Assembly (NCBI RefSeq): GCF_024172085.1
Contig: NZ_JAMZDZ010000001.1
Coordinates: forward strand, 4,030,001 to 4,094,000
Direction: 5' to 3'
Origin: Hamadaea flava
Lineage (GTDB): Bacteria > Actinomycetota > Actinomycetes > Mycobacteriales > Micromonosporaceae
DNA length: 64,000 nt
The notes beneath the pieces are model-generated. The model saw only the letters and a list, made by a program, of their open reading frames with translations, was not told the origin of the DNA and ran no database searches. Shown in pieces: positions 33,862-41,091 of the stretch. The first letter of the stretch is position 1. The number at the start of each line of letters is the position of its first letter. Both the position numbers and the translations under genes were made by a program.

Positions 33862-34235
33862 GCCCTCAGCCTCCCATTGGCGACGCGGTCCGCGGCCACC
33901 CCACCGAGATATGCGGCCAGCAGGGCGGATATCACGGTCGCCCCGAGATAACCCACGGCCGTCGGGAGCTGCTCTGCGCGTACGAGTCGATGAATCTCGA
34001 GGATGTAGGTGGAGAACGTGGTGAAGCCACCGAGGATGCCCGTGCCTAGGAACGGCCGCACGAGACCCGCGGTGAGCGGGGCGATGAAGCCGAGCAGCAG
34101 GCAGCCGACGACGTTGATGGCGAACGTCGTCCAGGGGAAGGCGTGCGGCGCGATCGGGAACGCGAGGCCGAGCCCGAACCGCGCCAGCGCGCCGAGCATC
34201 CCACCCAGCGCGATGACCCCGACGGTCTTGATCAT
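33858..34235 (-). CDS. crcB: CrcB/Fluc-family fluoride channel subunit 2
   Basis: Second Fluc protein, 125 residues: [18 protein letters not shown] and [15 protein letters not shown] are the pore motifs. ATG 34235 overlaps the tetR stop. The frame is open further upstream, but only as a shadow of tetR. With the first subunit it probably forms a dual-topology heterodimer. No fluoride riboswitch is visible, since the gene is buried inside the operon. Confidence 0.93.
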   Translation of the reverse strand: MIKTVGVIALGGMLGALARFGLGLAFPIAPHAFPWTTFAINVVGCLLLGFIAPLTAGLVRPFLGTGILGGFTTFSTYILEIHRLVRAEQLPTAVGYLGATVISALLAAYLGGVAADRVANGRLRA

Positions 34236-34966
34236 CGGGCGGCGACCGCGAGCAGGCCGGAGAGCATGACGTCGAGCTTGAACTCGAAGCGCTCGTTGCC
34301 GCTGCCGGTGACCATGTTGGCGGCCAGTGAGCGCAGGGTCGGGAAGCGGTCCGCGGGCAGCGACAGCAGGTAGTCGCGATATTGCCCGACCCGCTCGGCC
34401 ATCGACTGCTCGGTGATCCCGGCCTGCCGGAAGAAACTCTGCTCCAGGGCGATCGCGGGGATGAAGTCGCCCAGCAGATCCCCGGCCCACGCGACCACCT
34501 GGTCCGGCAGGCCGGCCAGCCGCAGCAGGGTGAGCAGGTACTCCATCATCCGCAGCGCGTTCGCCCCGCTCGGCAGGCCCGACATCGCGATCTGCGCCAC
34601 CCCCGGATGCGCGGCCATCACCCGCACCGAGTTCCGCACGAATTCCTTGACCTGCTCCAGCGGCCGGGTGGGATCGGGCTCAGCGAGTGGAATGTCCGCT
34701 ATCACGCGGTCCAACAGCAGGTGGTGGAGTTCCTCCTTGTTCTCCACATGGACATAAAGCGACGCGGCTCCCGTGTGCAACTCCTGCCCGACGCGACGCA
34801 TGGTCACCGCGTCCAGGCCTTCCTTATCGAGTACGCGCAACGCAGCGTCCACGATCGCATCGCGGCTGAGCTGCCGACGAACCGGTTTCGCGGCCTTCGC
34901 CGCCCGTTTCCACGGGGGTGCCGGGATGTCGTCGGCCTCTGCTCGGGTCACGCCGCCTGATGTCAT
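34232..34966 (-). CDS. TetR-family repressor heading the crcB operon
   Basis: Repressor of 244 residues. The DNA-binding domain covers roughly residues 30-80 ([18 protein letters not shown], then [12 protein letters not shown] and [15 protein letters not shown]), matching TetR proteins with a TetR_C-type ligand domain ([16 protein letters not shown]). I choose ATG 34966: TACAGT lies 7 nt upstream, whereas GTG 34987 would start inside the operator. The operator array between this gene and the MFS pump suggests that it represses both, as drug-efflux regulators do. Its linkage to fluoride genes is unusual. Confidence 0.87.
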   Translation of the reverse strand: MTSGGVTRAEADDIPAPPWKRAAKAAKPVRRQLSRDAIVDAALRVLDKEGLDAVTMRRVGQELHTGAASLYVHVENKEELHHLLLDRVIADIPLAEPDPTRPLEQVKEFVRNSVRVMAAHPGVAQIAMSGLPSGANALRMMEYLLTLLRLAGLPDQVVAWAGDLLGDFIPAIALEQSFFRQAGITEQSMAERVGQYRDYLLSLPADRFPTLRSLAANMVTGSGNERFEFKLDVMLSGLLAVAAR

Positions 34967-34973
34967 GCCGAAC

Positions 34974-34979
34974 ACTGTA
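34974..34979 (-). promoter_or_regulatory. Candidate -10 box of the leaderless tetR transcript
   Basis: TACAGT on the minus strand, 7 nt before ATG 34966. The first GAACNNNGTTC site falls in its spacer. Confidence 0.45.
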
Positions 34980-34980
34980 C

Positions 34981-35010
34981 TTGACACGAACGCCGTTCGT
35001 CACGTAGAAC
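34981..35010 (+). promoter_or_regulatory. Promoter of the MFS pump gene
   Basis: TTGACA at 34981-34986, an 18-bp spacer, TAGAAC at 35005-35010, then 7 nt to ATG 35018. The consensus -35 and lack of a Shine-Dalgarno point to a strong leaderless promoter, with operators inside the spacer and over the start. Confidence 0.6.
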
Positions 35011-35057
35011 TCTGTTCATGACTACCGAACAGCGTTCCGCAGAAACGAACACCGTTC
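34988..35057. promoter_or_regulatory. Array of four GAACNNNGTTC operators
   Basis: GAACGCCGTTC (34988-34998), GAACTCTGTTC (35007-35017), GAACAGCGTTC (35027-35037) and GAACACCGTTC (35047-35057). Centres lie at 34993, 35012, 35032 and 35052, 19-20 bp apart, close to two helical turns. The first lies in the spacer of both promoters, the second directly before the MFS ATG, and the last two inside its first codons. Confidence 0.8.
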
Positions 35058-36487
35058 CTTCCGTGACCTCTGGTCCTTCTGTGGGCTCCGGCGCCGCGCC
35101 GCCTTATCGCTGGCGCTGGCTGGTGCTCTGGCTGGTGCTCGGCGCGGAGGTCGTCGACCTGCTCGACGCCACCGTCGTCAACGTCGCCGCCCCGAGCATC
35201 CACCGGGTGCTCGGCGGATCGAACAGCATGATCCAGTGGATCGGCGCGGGCTACACCCTCGCCTTCGCGGTCATGCTGGTCACCGGCGGCCGGCTCGGCG
35301 ACATCTTCGGCCGCAAGCGGATGTTCCTGATCGGCGCGGTCGGCTTCGGGCTCGCCTCCATCCTCTGCGCCACCGCTCAAGATCCCGCGATGCTCATCAC
35401 GGCTCGCGTACTGCAGGGCGGCCTGGGCGCGATGATGATCCCGCAGGGCTTCGGCATCCTGAAGGCCGTGTTCCCACCCGAGGAGATCGGCAAGGCGTTC
35501 GGCGCGTTCGGCCCGGTCATGGGCCTGTCGGCAGTCGGCGGCCCGATCCTGGCCGGCGCACTCATCGACGCCGACTGGTTCGGCACCGGCTGGCGGATGA
35601 TCTTCCTGATCAACGTCCCGATCGTGCTCTTCGCCGTGCTCGGCTCGCTGCGGTTCATGCCCTCGGTCAGCCCTGCCTCACCCCGTCCCCGGCTGGACCT
35701 GGGCGGCATGGTGCTGCTCTCCCTCGCCTCCGCGCTGCTGATCTACCCGCTCATCCAGGGACGCGAGCAGGGCTGGCCGGCCTGGATCTTCGGCCTGCTG
35801 GCCGGATCGATCGTGCTCTTCGGCCTCTTCGTGGCGTACGAGCGGCGGCGGACGGACTCCCCGCTCATCGAGGCCGGGCTCTTCGCCCGCCGGGCGTTCA
35901 CCGGTGGACTCGCCGTGTTCCTGGGCTTCTTCGGCGCGCTGACCGGCTTCATGCTGGCGTACGGCTTGTTCACGCAGCTCGGCCTGGGCTTCGGCCCACT
36001 GAAGGCGGGCCTGTCCAGCGCGCCCATGGCACTCGGCATCGCCGGCGGCGCCATCGCCGGCCACGGACTGGTCGCCAAACTGGGCCGCCGGCTCATCCAC
36101 ATCGGACTGGGCGTCATGCTGGCCGCGTTCGGCGCGTTCACCCTCACAGTTTGGGCCGGTGGCGACACCGTCTCGATCTGGGCGCTGCTCCCGTCGACCT
36201 TCGTCGCCGGCATCGGCATGGGACTCGGCCTCGGCCCCATCTTCGGCACCGTGCTCAACGGCGTCGACGACCACCAGGTCGGGTCGGCCTCCGGCGTACT
36301 GAACGCCGTCCAGCAGTTCGCGGGCGCGCTCGGCATCGCCGTCCTCGGCACCGTCTTCTTCAACCGGGTGCACGACGGATTCGCCGGCGCCATGACGACG
36401 ACCACCACGATCTCCCTCGGGCTGCTCGTGGTCGCCTTCGGCCTGGTGTTCCTGCTCCCCCGGACCGCCCGGCCCGAAGAGGAGTGA
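35018..36487 (+). CDS. DHA2-family (EmrB/QacA) MFS efflux pump
   Basis: Fourteen-helix drug:H+ antiporter of 489 residues. The helix-1 motif LLDATVVNVAAPSIHRVL, the loop GGRLGDIFGRKRMFLIG (motif A) and GPVMGLSAVGGPILAGALID (motif C) are intact. Likely exports toxic organic compounds. Its first codons (MTTEQRSAETNTVPS) hold two operator copies, so operator and protein sequence are constrained together. The gene ends before a hairpin terminator shared with the convergent lipoprotein gene. Confidence 0.93.
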   Translation: MTTEQRSAETNTVPSVTSGPSVGSGAAPPYRWRWLVLWLVLGAEVVDLLDATVVNVAAPSIHRVLGGSNSMIQWIGAGYTLAFAVMLVTGGRLGDIFGRKRMFLIGAVGFGLASILCATAQDPAMLITARVLQGGLGAMMIPQGFGILKAVFPPEEIGKAFGAFGPVMGLSAVGGPILAGALIDADWFGTGWRMIFLINVPIVLFAVLGSLRFMPSVSPASPRPRLDLGGMVLLSLASALLIYPLIQGREQGWPAWIFGLLAGSIVLFGLFVAYERRRTDSPLIEAGLFARRAFTGGLAVFLGFFGALTGFMLAYGLFTQLGLGFGPLKAGLSSAPMALGIAGGAIAGHGLVAKLGRRLIHIGLGVMLAAFGAFTLTVWAGGDTVSIWALLPSTFVAGIGMGLGLGPIFGTVLNGVDDHQVGSASGVLNAVQQFAGALGIAVLGTVFFNRVHDGFAGAMTTTTTISLGLLVVAFGLVFLLPRTARPEEE

Positions 36488-36494
36488 GATTGTG

Positions 36495-36535
36495 GAGACC
36501 GGCCGGACGTGTACCCCCAGCGACCGGCCGGTCTC
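36495..36535. terminator. Hairpin terminator between convergent genes
   Basis: Perfect 12-bp arms GAGACCGGCCGG (36495-36506) and CCGGCCGGTCTC (36524-36535), loop 17 nt, followed by GTTCT on the plus strand. It serves the MFS gene and probably also the lipoprotein gene. Confidence 0.75.
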
Positions 36536-36538
36536 GTT

Positions 36539-36985
36539 CTAGCCCCCGTTCGGCACGGTTATGTTGCGCTGCAACACATCGAGGAGAGCCGCCGTCTTCG
36601 GCCACTTGTCCTCGAAGCACCCGAAATACGTCGACGTACGCCCACCGGCGACGACGGTCACGACCGGCGCGTCAGCGCACATCATGTCCTTCGTCGGCTG
36701 CACCATCTCCTCGGCGAACTCGTCACTCGTGACCAAGTCGTACGCCGCGGACAACTGATCCGCCGGAAGCGTCCCGCTGAACCGCCGCCCAGCCGTGTTC
36801 GTGAAACTCCACGAGCCGTCCGGCTTCACTTCCAACCGGTCGTCGACATGCGGCGCGCCGCCCACCCGGGACACCTGGATGGTGGCGTCCCGGCTGACCG
36901 GCTCAGCGCTCGAACACCCCGTGAGCAGCAGCATCGCCGCCAACGCCCCCGCTGTGGCGACCCCCAGGACTCGTCTCATGCGCAC
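36539..36985 (-). CDS. Small lipoprotein of unknown function
   Basis: Exported lipoprotein of 148 residues with signal peptide and lipobox LLLTGC (Cys about residue 24). The mature part has two further Cys (DMMCADAP, YFGCFEDKW) that could form a disulphide, and resembles no family I can name with certainty. ATG 36985 or ATG 36979 may start it. It stands alone, next to a dispersed element pair. Confidence 0.75.
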   Translation of the reverse strand: MRMRRVLGVATAGALAAMLLLTGCSSAEPVSRDATIQVSRVGGAPHVDDRLEVKPDGSWSFTNTAGRRFSGTLPADQLSAAYDLVTSDEFAEEMVQPTKDMMCADAPVVTVVAGGRTSTYFGCFEDKWPKTAALLDVLQRNITVPNGG

Positions 36986-37056
36986 TCCGACGCTCCCACC
37001 CCCTCCCCGGTTCCCACCCCTCCCCGCCTTTTCCCGCCCCCTCCACCCCCCGGCTC

Positions 37057-37273
37057 TTTCCGCGCGATCATGAACTAACAGTCGTGATCAACCGGCGTGT
37101 CGAGTCCGCCCGACCCTGATCAACTCCCTAGCTCCCTGATCAACCTCAGACCTCGCCGCCGTTCCCGGCCAGCGAGTCGATCATGAACCTGTCGGAACGA
37201 TCAGGGCCGAACTAGATCGGCGACCTGCGAAAACGTAGTCGATCACGCCCGTTAGTTCATGATCGCGCGGAAA
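37057..37273. repeat. Inverted pair of dispersed elements, copies 5 and 6
   Basis: Left edge TTTCCGCGCGATCATGAAC at 37057; right edge TTCATGATCGCGCGGAAA ending at 37273. The middle carries CCTGATCAACTCCC-type blocks and a degenerate internal GATCATGAAC. The pair fills most of the 408-bp gap between the lipoprotein start and the ABC permease stop, with C-rich DNA at 36986-37056 and a tandem array behind it. No gene is seen. Confidence 0.83.
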
Positions 37274-37283
37274 GGGGCCGGGG

Positions 37284-37366
37284 GGCGGGGAGCGAGCCGG
37301 GGGGCGGGGAGCGAGCCGGGGGGCGGGGAGCGAGCCGGGGGGCGGGGAGCGAGCCGGGGGGCGGAG
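37284..37366. repeat. 19-bp tandem array
   Basis: AGCGAGCC recurs at 37291, 37310, 37329 and 37348 within a 19-bp GGGGCGGGGAGCGAGCC-type unit; it follows the GCGGAAA edge of copy 6. Confidence 0.85.
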
Positions 37367-37393
37367 CGCGGGGTGGGGGGTGGGGGTGGGGGG

Positions 37394-38212
37394 TTATTTG
37401 AGGGAGCCGGTGGTGAGGCCGGCGATCAGGTGGCGTTGGAGGACTACGGCCAGCAACACCGGCGGCAGCGCGGCGAGTACGCCGCCGGCGGCGATCAGCC
37501 CGAAGTCGACCGCGTTGCGGCCGGTGAACTCGGCGATCGCGACCGGGATGGTTTTCGCGTCCGATGTGGAGGTGAAGATGAGGGCGTACAGGAATTCGTC
37601 CCAGCACAGCAGGAAGACGAACAGTGTCGTGGCCACGACGCCGGGGCGGGCGAGCGGCAGGATGACGCGGACGAGCGCGCCGAGACGCGTACAGCCGTCG
37701 ACCCGGGCCGCCTCTTCCAGTTCGACCGGCAGGGAGCCGAAGAACGTGCTCATGGTCCACAACGCGAACGGGGTCGCGAGCGAGCAGTAGACGATGATCA
37801 GGCCCAGCTTCGTGTCGAGCAGCCCGAACCGGGCCATCAGCAGGTACAGCGGGATGATCAGCACGATCGGCGGCAACATGTAGGTCACGAGGAACGACAG
37901 CAAGGTGGTACGCCGTAACGGAAACGTCAGCCGCGCCAAGGCGTACCCGCCGAGAGTGCCGACGGAGACGGAGATGACGACGGTGCCCGCGCCGACGATG
38001 AGGCTGTTGAGCATCGCGGACCGGAACTGGGCCGCGACACCCTCGTGGCCGGTGAAGATCTCCCGGTAGCGGGACAGCGTGACGTGCTCGGGCCACCAGT
38101 GCAGCGGGCGTTCCAGCAGATCGGTCTGGCCCGCGATCGAGGAGACGATCAGCCACAGGAACGGTGCCAGGATCAGCGTGGACGCGGTCAGCGCGCCCAG
38201 GGTACGCCTCAT
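37394..38212 (-). CDS. Carbohydrate ABC transporter permease (MalG type)
   Basis: Inner-membrane permease of 272 residues, six predicted helices, with the EAA loop EAARVDGCTRLGALVRVILP that docks the ATPase. MalG-like partner of the following permease, overlapping it by 4 bp. No ATPase gene is present; as in many actinomycetes a shared MsmK/MsiK-type ATPase encoded elsewhere probably drives it. The sugar is unknown, since no glycosidase is adjacent. Confidence 0.93.
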   Translation of the reverse strand: MRRTLGALTASTLILAPFLWLIVSSIAGQTDLLERPLHWWPEHVTLSRYREIFTGHEGVAAQFRSAMLNSLIVGAGTVVISVSVGTLGGYALARLTFPLRRTTLLSFLVTYMLPPIVLIIPLYLLMARFGLLDTKLGLIIVYCSLATPFALWTMSTFFGSLPVELEEAARVDGCTRLGALVRVILPLARPGVVATTLFVFLLCWDEFLYALIFTSTSDAKTIPVAIAEFTGRNAVDFGLIAAGGVLAALPPVLLAVVLQRHLIAGLTTGSLK

Positions 38213-39093
38213 GACGCCCTCATCTCCTGTTGCCGCAGCAGTCGCAGATAGATCAGGGCGAGCATCAGGACGGCGACCACCGTGAGGTAGGCGAGCGCGG
38301 CGCCGGAGCTGAACCGCTGCGCCGAGAATGCCTGCAGGTAGGTCAGGAACGTGATGGTCTGGGTGCCGCTGGCCGGGCCGCCGCCCGTCATGACGTAGAC
38401 GATGTCGAAGACCTTGAACGCCTCGATCACCCGCAGCACGAGTACGGCGGCCAGCGTCGGGCGGAGCAACGGCAGGGTGATCCGCCAGAAGACCCGGAAG
38501 GAGCCGGCGCCGTCGATGCGCGCCGCCTCACCGAGTTCGGCCGGGATCGCGGACAACCCTGCGAGCAGGAAGAAGGCCACCAGCGAGGTGTTCTTCCAGA
38601 CGTCGGCGACCACGACCATGTTGAGCGCGAGGAACGGATCGGAGCCGAGCCACGACCGGTAGTCGCCCATGAGGTGCAGTTGGGTGAGCAGCGCGTTGAG
38701 CGCGCCATACTCCGCGTTGAGGATCCAGCGCCACATCGCGCCGTTGACGATGGTCGGCAGTGCCCAGGGCAGGATCACGATCGCCCGGAACAGCCAGCGG
38801 AACCGCATCGGCGCGGCGAGGAGGTGGGCCAGGCCGAGGCCCAGCACCACCTCCAGAGTGGTCGACGCGACGGTGAAGTACAGCGTGTGCTGCGCCGCCG
38901 CCCAGAACCGCGGGTTGCCCAGGATGTCGGTATAGTTCCGCAGCCCGACGAACGGGTACGCCCCCGGGAACGGGCTGTCGACGTCGAGGAATGAGATGAC
39001 CAGCGCCCGGCCGGCGGGCCAGAGCACCACCCCGAAGACGACCAGCGCCGCCGGCAGCAGCAACACCGCCGCGAGGGGAGCCTGCCGCCTCAC
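38209..39093 (-). CDS. Carbohydrate ABC transporter permease (MalF type)
   Basis: Permease of 294 residues with EAARIDGAGSFRVFWRITLP as EAA loop and FVGLRNYTDIL near the N-terminus, a hallmark of MalF/UgpA-type subunits. GTG 39093 overlaps the binding-protein stop (GTGA). The in-frame extension back to about 39999 is a shadow of the binding-protein gene. Confidence 0.93.
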   Translation of the reverse strand: MRRQAPLAAVLLLPAALVVFGVVLWPAGRALVISFLDVDSPFPGAYPFVGLRNYTDILGNPRFWAAAQHTLYFTVASTTLEVVLGLGLAHLLAAPMRFRWLFRAIVILPWALPTIVNGAMWRWILNAEYGALNALLTQLHLMGDYRSWLGSDPFLALNMVVVADVWKNTSLVAFFLLAGLSAIPAELGEAARIDGAGSFRVFWRITLPLLRPTLAAVLVLRVIEAFKVFDIVYVMTGGGPASGTQTITFLTYLQAFSAQRFSSGAALAYLTVVAVLMLALIYLRLLRQQEMRAS

Positions 39094-40379
39094 AGCAGCG
39101 ACTTGGCTTGCGCCGCCGCGTCGGACAGGGCCTTCTCCGGCGCTTTCTTCCCGAGCAGGGCCTGCTGGAGTTCGGCTTGGAGGATCTGGCTGATCTCGTT
39201 GTAGCGGGGCACCTCCGGTCGGGAGATGAGGCTGGCCAGCTCTTTCTTCGCGGCGGCCACCATCTTCGGGGACACCGAGACCACGGCCGGATCGTCGTAG
39301 GACTTGCCCCAACAGGGCAGGCTGCTCTTGGCGTACTTGTTCTGGACTTCGGCACTGGTCAGATAGCTGATGTAGGTCCAGGCCGCCTTCTGGTTCTTGC
39401 TGCCGCCGCTCACGCAGAGCGCCATCGAACCGTTGACGCCCGGGCTGCCGCCGCCACCCGACGGGGTCGGCAGCACCTCGACCTTCCCGGCGACCTTCGA
39501 CTGAGCCGGATCGTTCGCGGCGTTGAACATGTACGTCCAGTTCAGCGCCATCGCGGCCGAGCCCTCGGAGAAGATCTTGCGGACGTCCTCCTCGAGGGAC
39601 TCCATCGAGTTCGGGTTGGTAAGCCCGTCGTCGATGGTCTTCTTCATCCACTTGAGCGCTTCGAGGCCGCCGCCGCTGTCGAAGGCGATCGACTTGAAGT
39701 CGTCGGCGAGGAACTTGCCGCCGAACGCCCCGAGGAGCTGGGTGTAGTCGCAGATCAGCGCCTCGGCCTGCTTCCAGCTCCAGACGAGCGGATGCTTGAC
39801 CAGGTTCGCCGCCTTGATCTTGGCGGCGGCCGCCAGTACGCCGTCCCAGGTGGACAGGGTAGCGACGTCGACGCCGGCCTTCCCGAGGATCTCGGTGTTG
39901 TAGAAGAGGTACTTGGAGTCCAGGATCCACGGCACGCCGTAGTACTTGCCCTGGTACTCCGCGGTCTTCAGGGCGCCGCCGAGCATGTCGGTCTTCCACG
40001 CCGCCGGGAACTGGCTCGTCACGTCGGTGACGATCTTCTTGCTGCCGAACTCGGCCGGCCAGATGACGTCGATGAGCACGACGTCGTAGGTGCCCGCCGG
40101 GGCGGCCGCCACGATCTTGTCGTGCAGCGCCTCGTACGCCACGAAGGTGGGCTCGACCGTGATCTTCGGATACTTCGCCTGGAAGTCGGCGGTCATCGCG
40201 CGGATGTCCGCCTCGGAGTACCCGGCTTGCTGCATGAACAGGGCGGTGATCTTGCCTTCGCCGGTGCCCTCGCCGCCGGTGTCGGAGGAGTTCGACCCGC
40301 CGACGTCGCAGGCGGCCGTGAGGGGCAGGAGCGCGGCGGCGGCGAGGAGCGTACGCCGTGGGTAGTGCATTTCGGGCAT
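39090..40379 (-). CDS. Extracellular sugar-binding lipoprotein
   Basis: Solute-binding protein of 429 residues for an ABC sugar importer, lipid-anchored: RRTLLAAAALLPLTAAC gives the lipobox (Cys about residue 24), with a twin-arginine-like pair before it. The mature protein matches family 1 binding proteins (YDVVLIDVIWPAEFG, KYYGVPWILDSKYLFYN; landmarks shortened from longer matches). AGGGGGAA precedes ATG 40379. It leads the three-gene operon. Confidence 0.92.
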   Translation of the reverse strand: MPEMHYPRRTLLAAAALLPLTAACDVGGSNSSDTGGEGTGEGKITALFMQQAGYSEADIRAMTADFQAKYPKITVEPTFVAYEALHDKIVAAAPAGTYDVVLIDVIWPAEFGSKKIVTDVTSQFPAAWKTDMLGGALKTAEYQGKYYGVPWILDSKYLFYNTEILGKAGVDVATLSTWDGVLAAAAKIKAANLVKHPLVWSWKQAEALICDYTQLLGAFGGKFLADDFKSIAFDSGGGLEALKWMKKTIDDGLTNPNSMESLEEDVRKIFSEGSAAMALNWTYMFNAANDPAQSKVAGKVEVLPTPSGGGGSPGVNGSMALCVSGGSKNQKAAWTYISYLTSAEVQNKYAKSSLPCWGKSYDDPAVVSVSPKMVAAAKKELASLISRPEVPRYNEISQILQAELQQALLGKKAPEKALSDAAAQAKSLL

Positions 40380-40390
40380 GGTTCCCCCTC

Positions 40391-40437
40391 GTCTAGCAGT
40401 TAGTTAGACAAGTTGCTTAACAGATGAAGTACCAGTC
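40391..40437. promoter_or_regulatory. AT-rich candidate operator upstream of the sugar ABC operon
   Basis: An AT-rich island in otherwise GC-rich DNA contains GTCTA and TAGAC half-sites around nine bases (40391-40409) and overlapping GTTAG and CTTAAC words. It lies just before the binding-protein ribosome site, a position fitting a LacI or ROK repressor. I cannot assign a family. Confidence 0.4.
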
Positions 40438-40528
40438 ACGCGTACGCTCGTCAATACCTCAGGGAACCGAAGGGGACCGATGAAGCCGAGTTGTAACGGA
40501 ATCTCCTCCGTGGACCGTTCCTATCCGG

Positions 40529-40534
40529 CAATAT
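40529..40534 (+). promoter_or_regulatory. Candidate -10 box before the holin-like gene
   Basis: CAATAT ends 7 nt before ATG 40542. There is no Shine-Dalgarno. The match to consensus is weak. Confidence 0.3.
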
Positions 40535-40541
40535 CGGACAT

Positions 40542-40922
40542 ATGGGATTCTTGATCCGGGTGCTCGTCACCGCCGGCGCCCTCTGGGTCGCCGCGGCGAT
40601 CGTCGACGGCATCGACGTCACAGCCACCACCACCTGGGGCAAGATCGGCACCTACCTGCTGGTGGCGCTGATCTTCGGCTTCGTCAACGCGATCATCAAG
40701 CCGATCGTGAAGCTGGTCGGCTGCGTCTTCTACATCCTGACGCTCGGCCTCATCTCGTTCGTCGTCAACGCCCTGCTCTTCCTGCTGGTCGGCTGGCTCG
40801 CCGGGGTCCTGAACATCCCGTTCGAGGTCAACGGCTTCTGGGCCGGCTTCTGGGGCGCGATCATCGTCGGCGTGGTCAGCTGGGTCGTGAACCTCGCCTT
40901 CGGCTCGAACAAGAACGACTGA
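40542..40922 (+). CDS. Phage-holin-4-like (DUF360) small membrane protein
   Basis: Protein of 126 residues with four hydrophobic segments: LIRVLVTAGALWVAAAIVDG, LLVALIFGFVNAIIKPIVKL, LTLGLISFVVNALLFLLVGW and GAIIVGVVSWVVNLAF. This is the pattern of the phage holin family 4, superfamily 2 proteins found in most bacteria. Despite the name there is no phage context, and its role is unknown. It stands alone and is closed by a perfect 26-bp-arm palindrome. Confidence 0.85.
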   Translation: MGFLIRVLVTAGALWVAAAIVDGIDVTATTTWGKIGTYLLVALIFGFVNAIIKPIVKLVGCVFYILTLGLISFVVNALLFLLVGWLAGVLNIPFEVNGFWAGFWGAIIVGVVSWVVNLAFGSNKND

Positions 40923-40937
40923 CGACTCGCTTCTCTT

Positions 40938-41001
40938 GCGCTGGATCAGGGTTCCAGGTCGAACACGCCCCAAGATTCGACCTGGAACCCTGATCCAGCG
41001 C
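40938..41001. terminator. Long-stem palindrome (family B, copy 2)
   Basis: Perfect 26-bp arms 40938-40963 and 40976-41001, beginning GCGCTGGATCAGGGTTCC, with a 12-nt loop. It lies 15 bp behind the holin-like gene. No U-tract follows. Confidence 0.8.
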
Positions 41002-41079
41002 ATAACGCGTAAACAGCGGGAGCGCGGAGCAGCGGGAGCGCGGAGCAGCGGGCCGGGGTCCAGGGGGTAACGCGAGGGT

Positions 41080-41085
41080 TAGGCT
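41080..41085 (+). promoter_or_regulatory. Candidate -10 box of the leaderless fdhF-like transcript
   Basis: TAGGCT (TAnnnT) ends 6 nt before ATG 41092; no ribosome site is present. Confidence 0.4.
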
Positions 41086-41091
41086 GCGAGC

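Noticed and set aside
33858-34235. Fluoride riboswitch before crcB
   Set aside because: The crcB genes start inside upstream coding sequence, and no riboswitch-like leader is present before tetR, whose message seems leaderless.
37394-40379. Incomplete or broken ABC operon because the ATPase is missing
   Set aside because: Sugar importers of actinomycetes commonly use a shared ATPase encoded elsewhere; the three genes are intact.
40542-40922. Prophage remnant, because of the holin-like name
   Set aside because: The family is a general bacterial membrane protein and no other phage gene is nearby.
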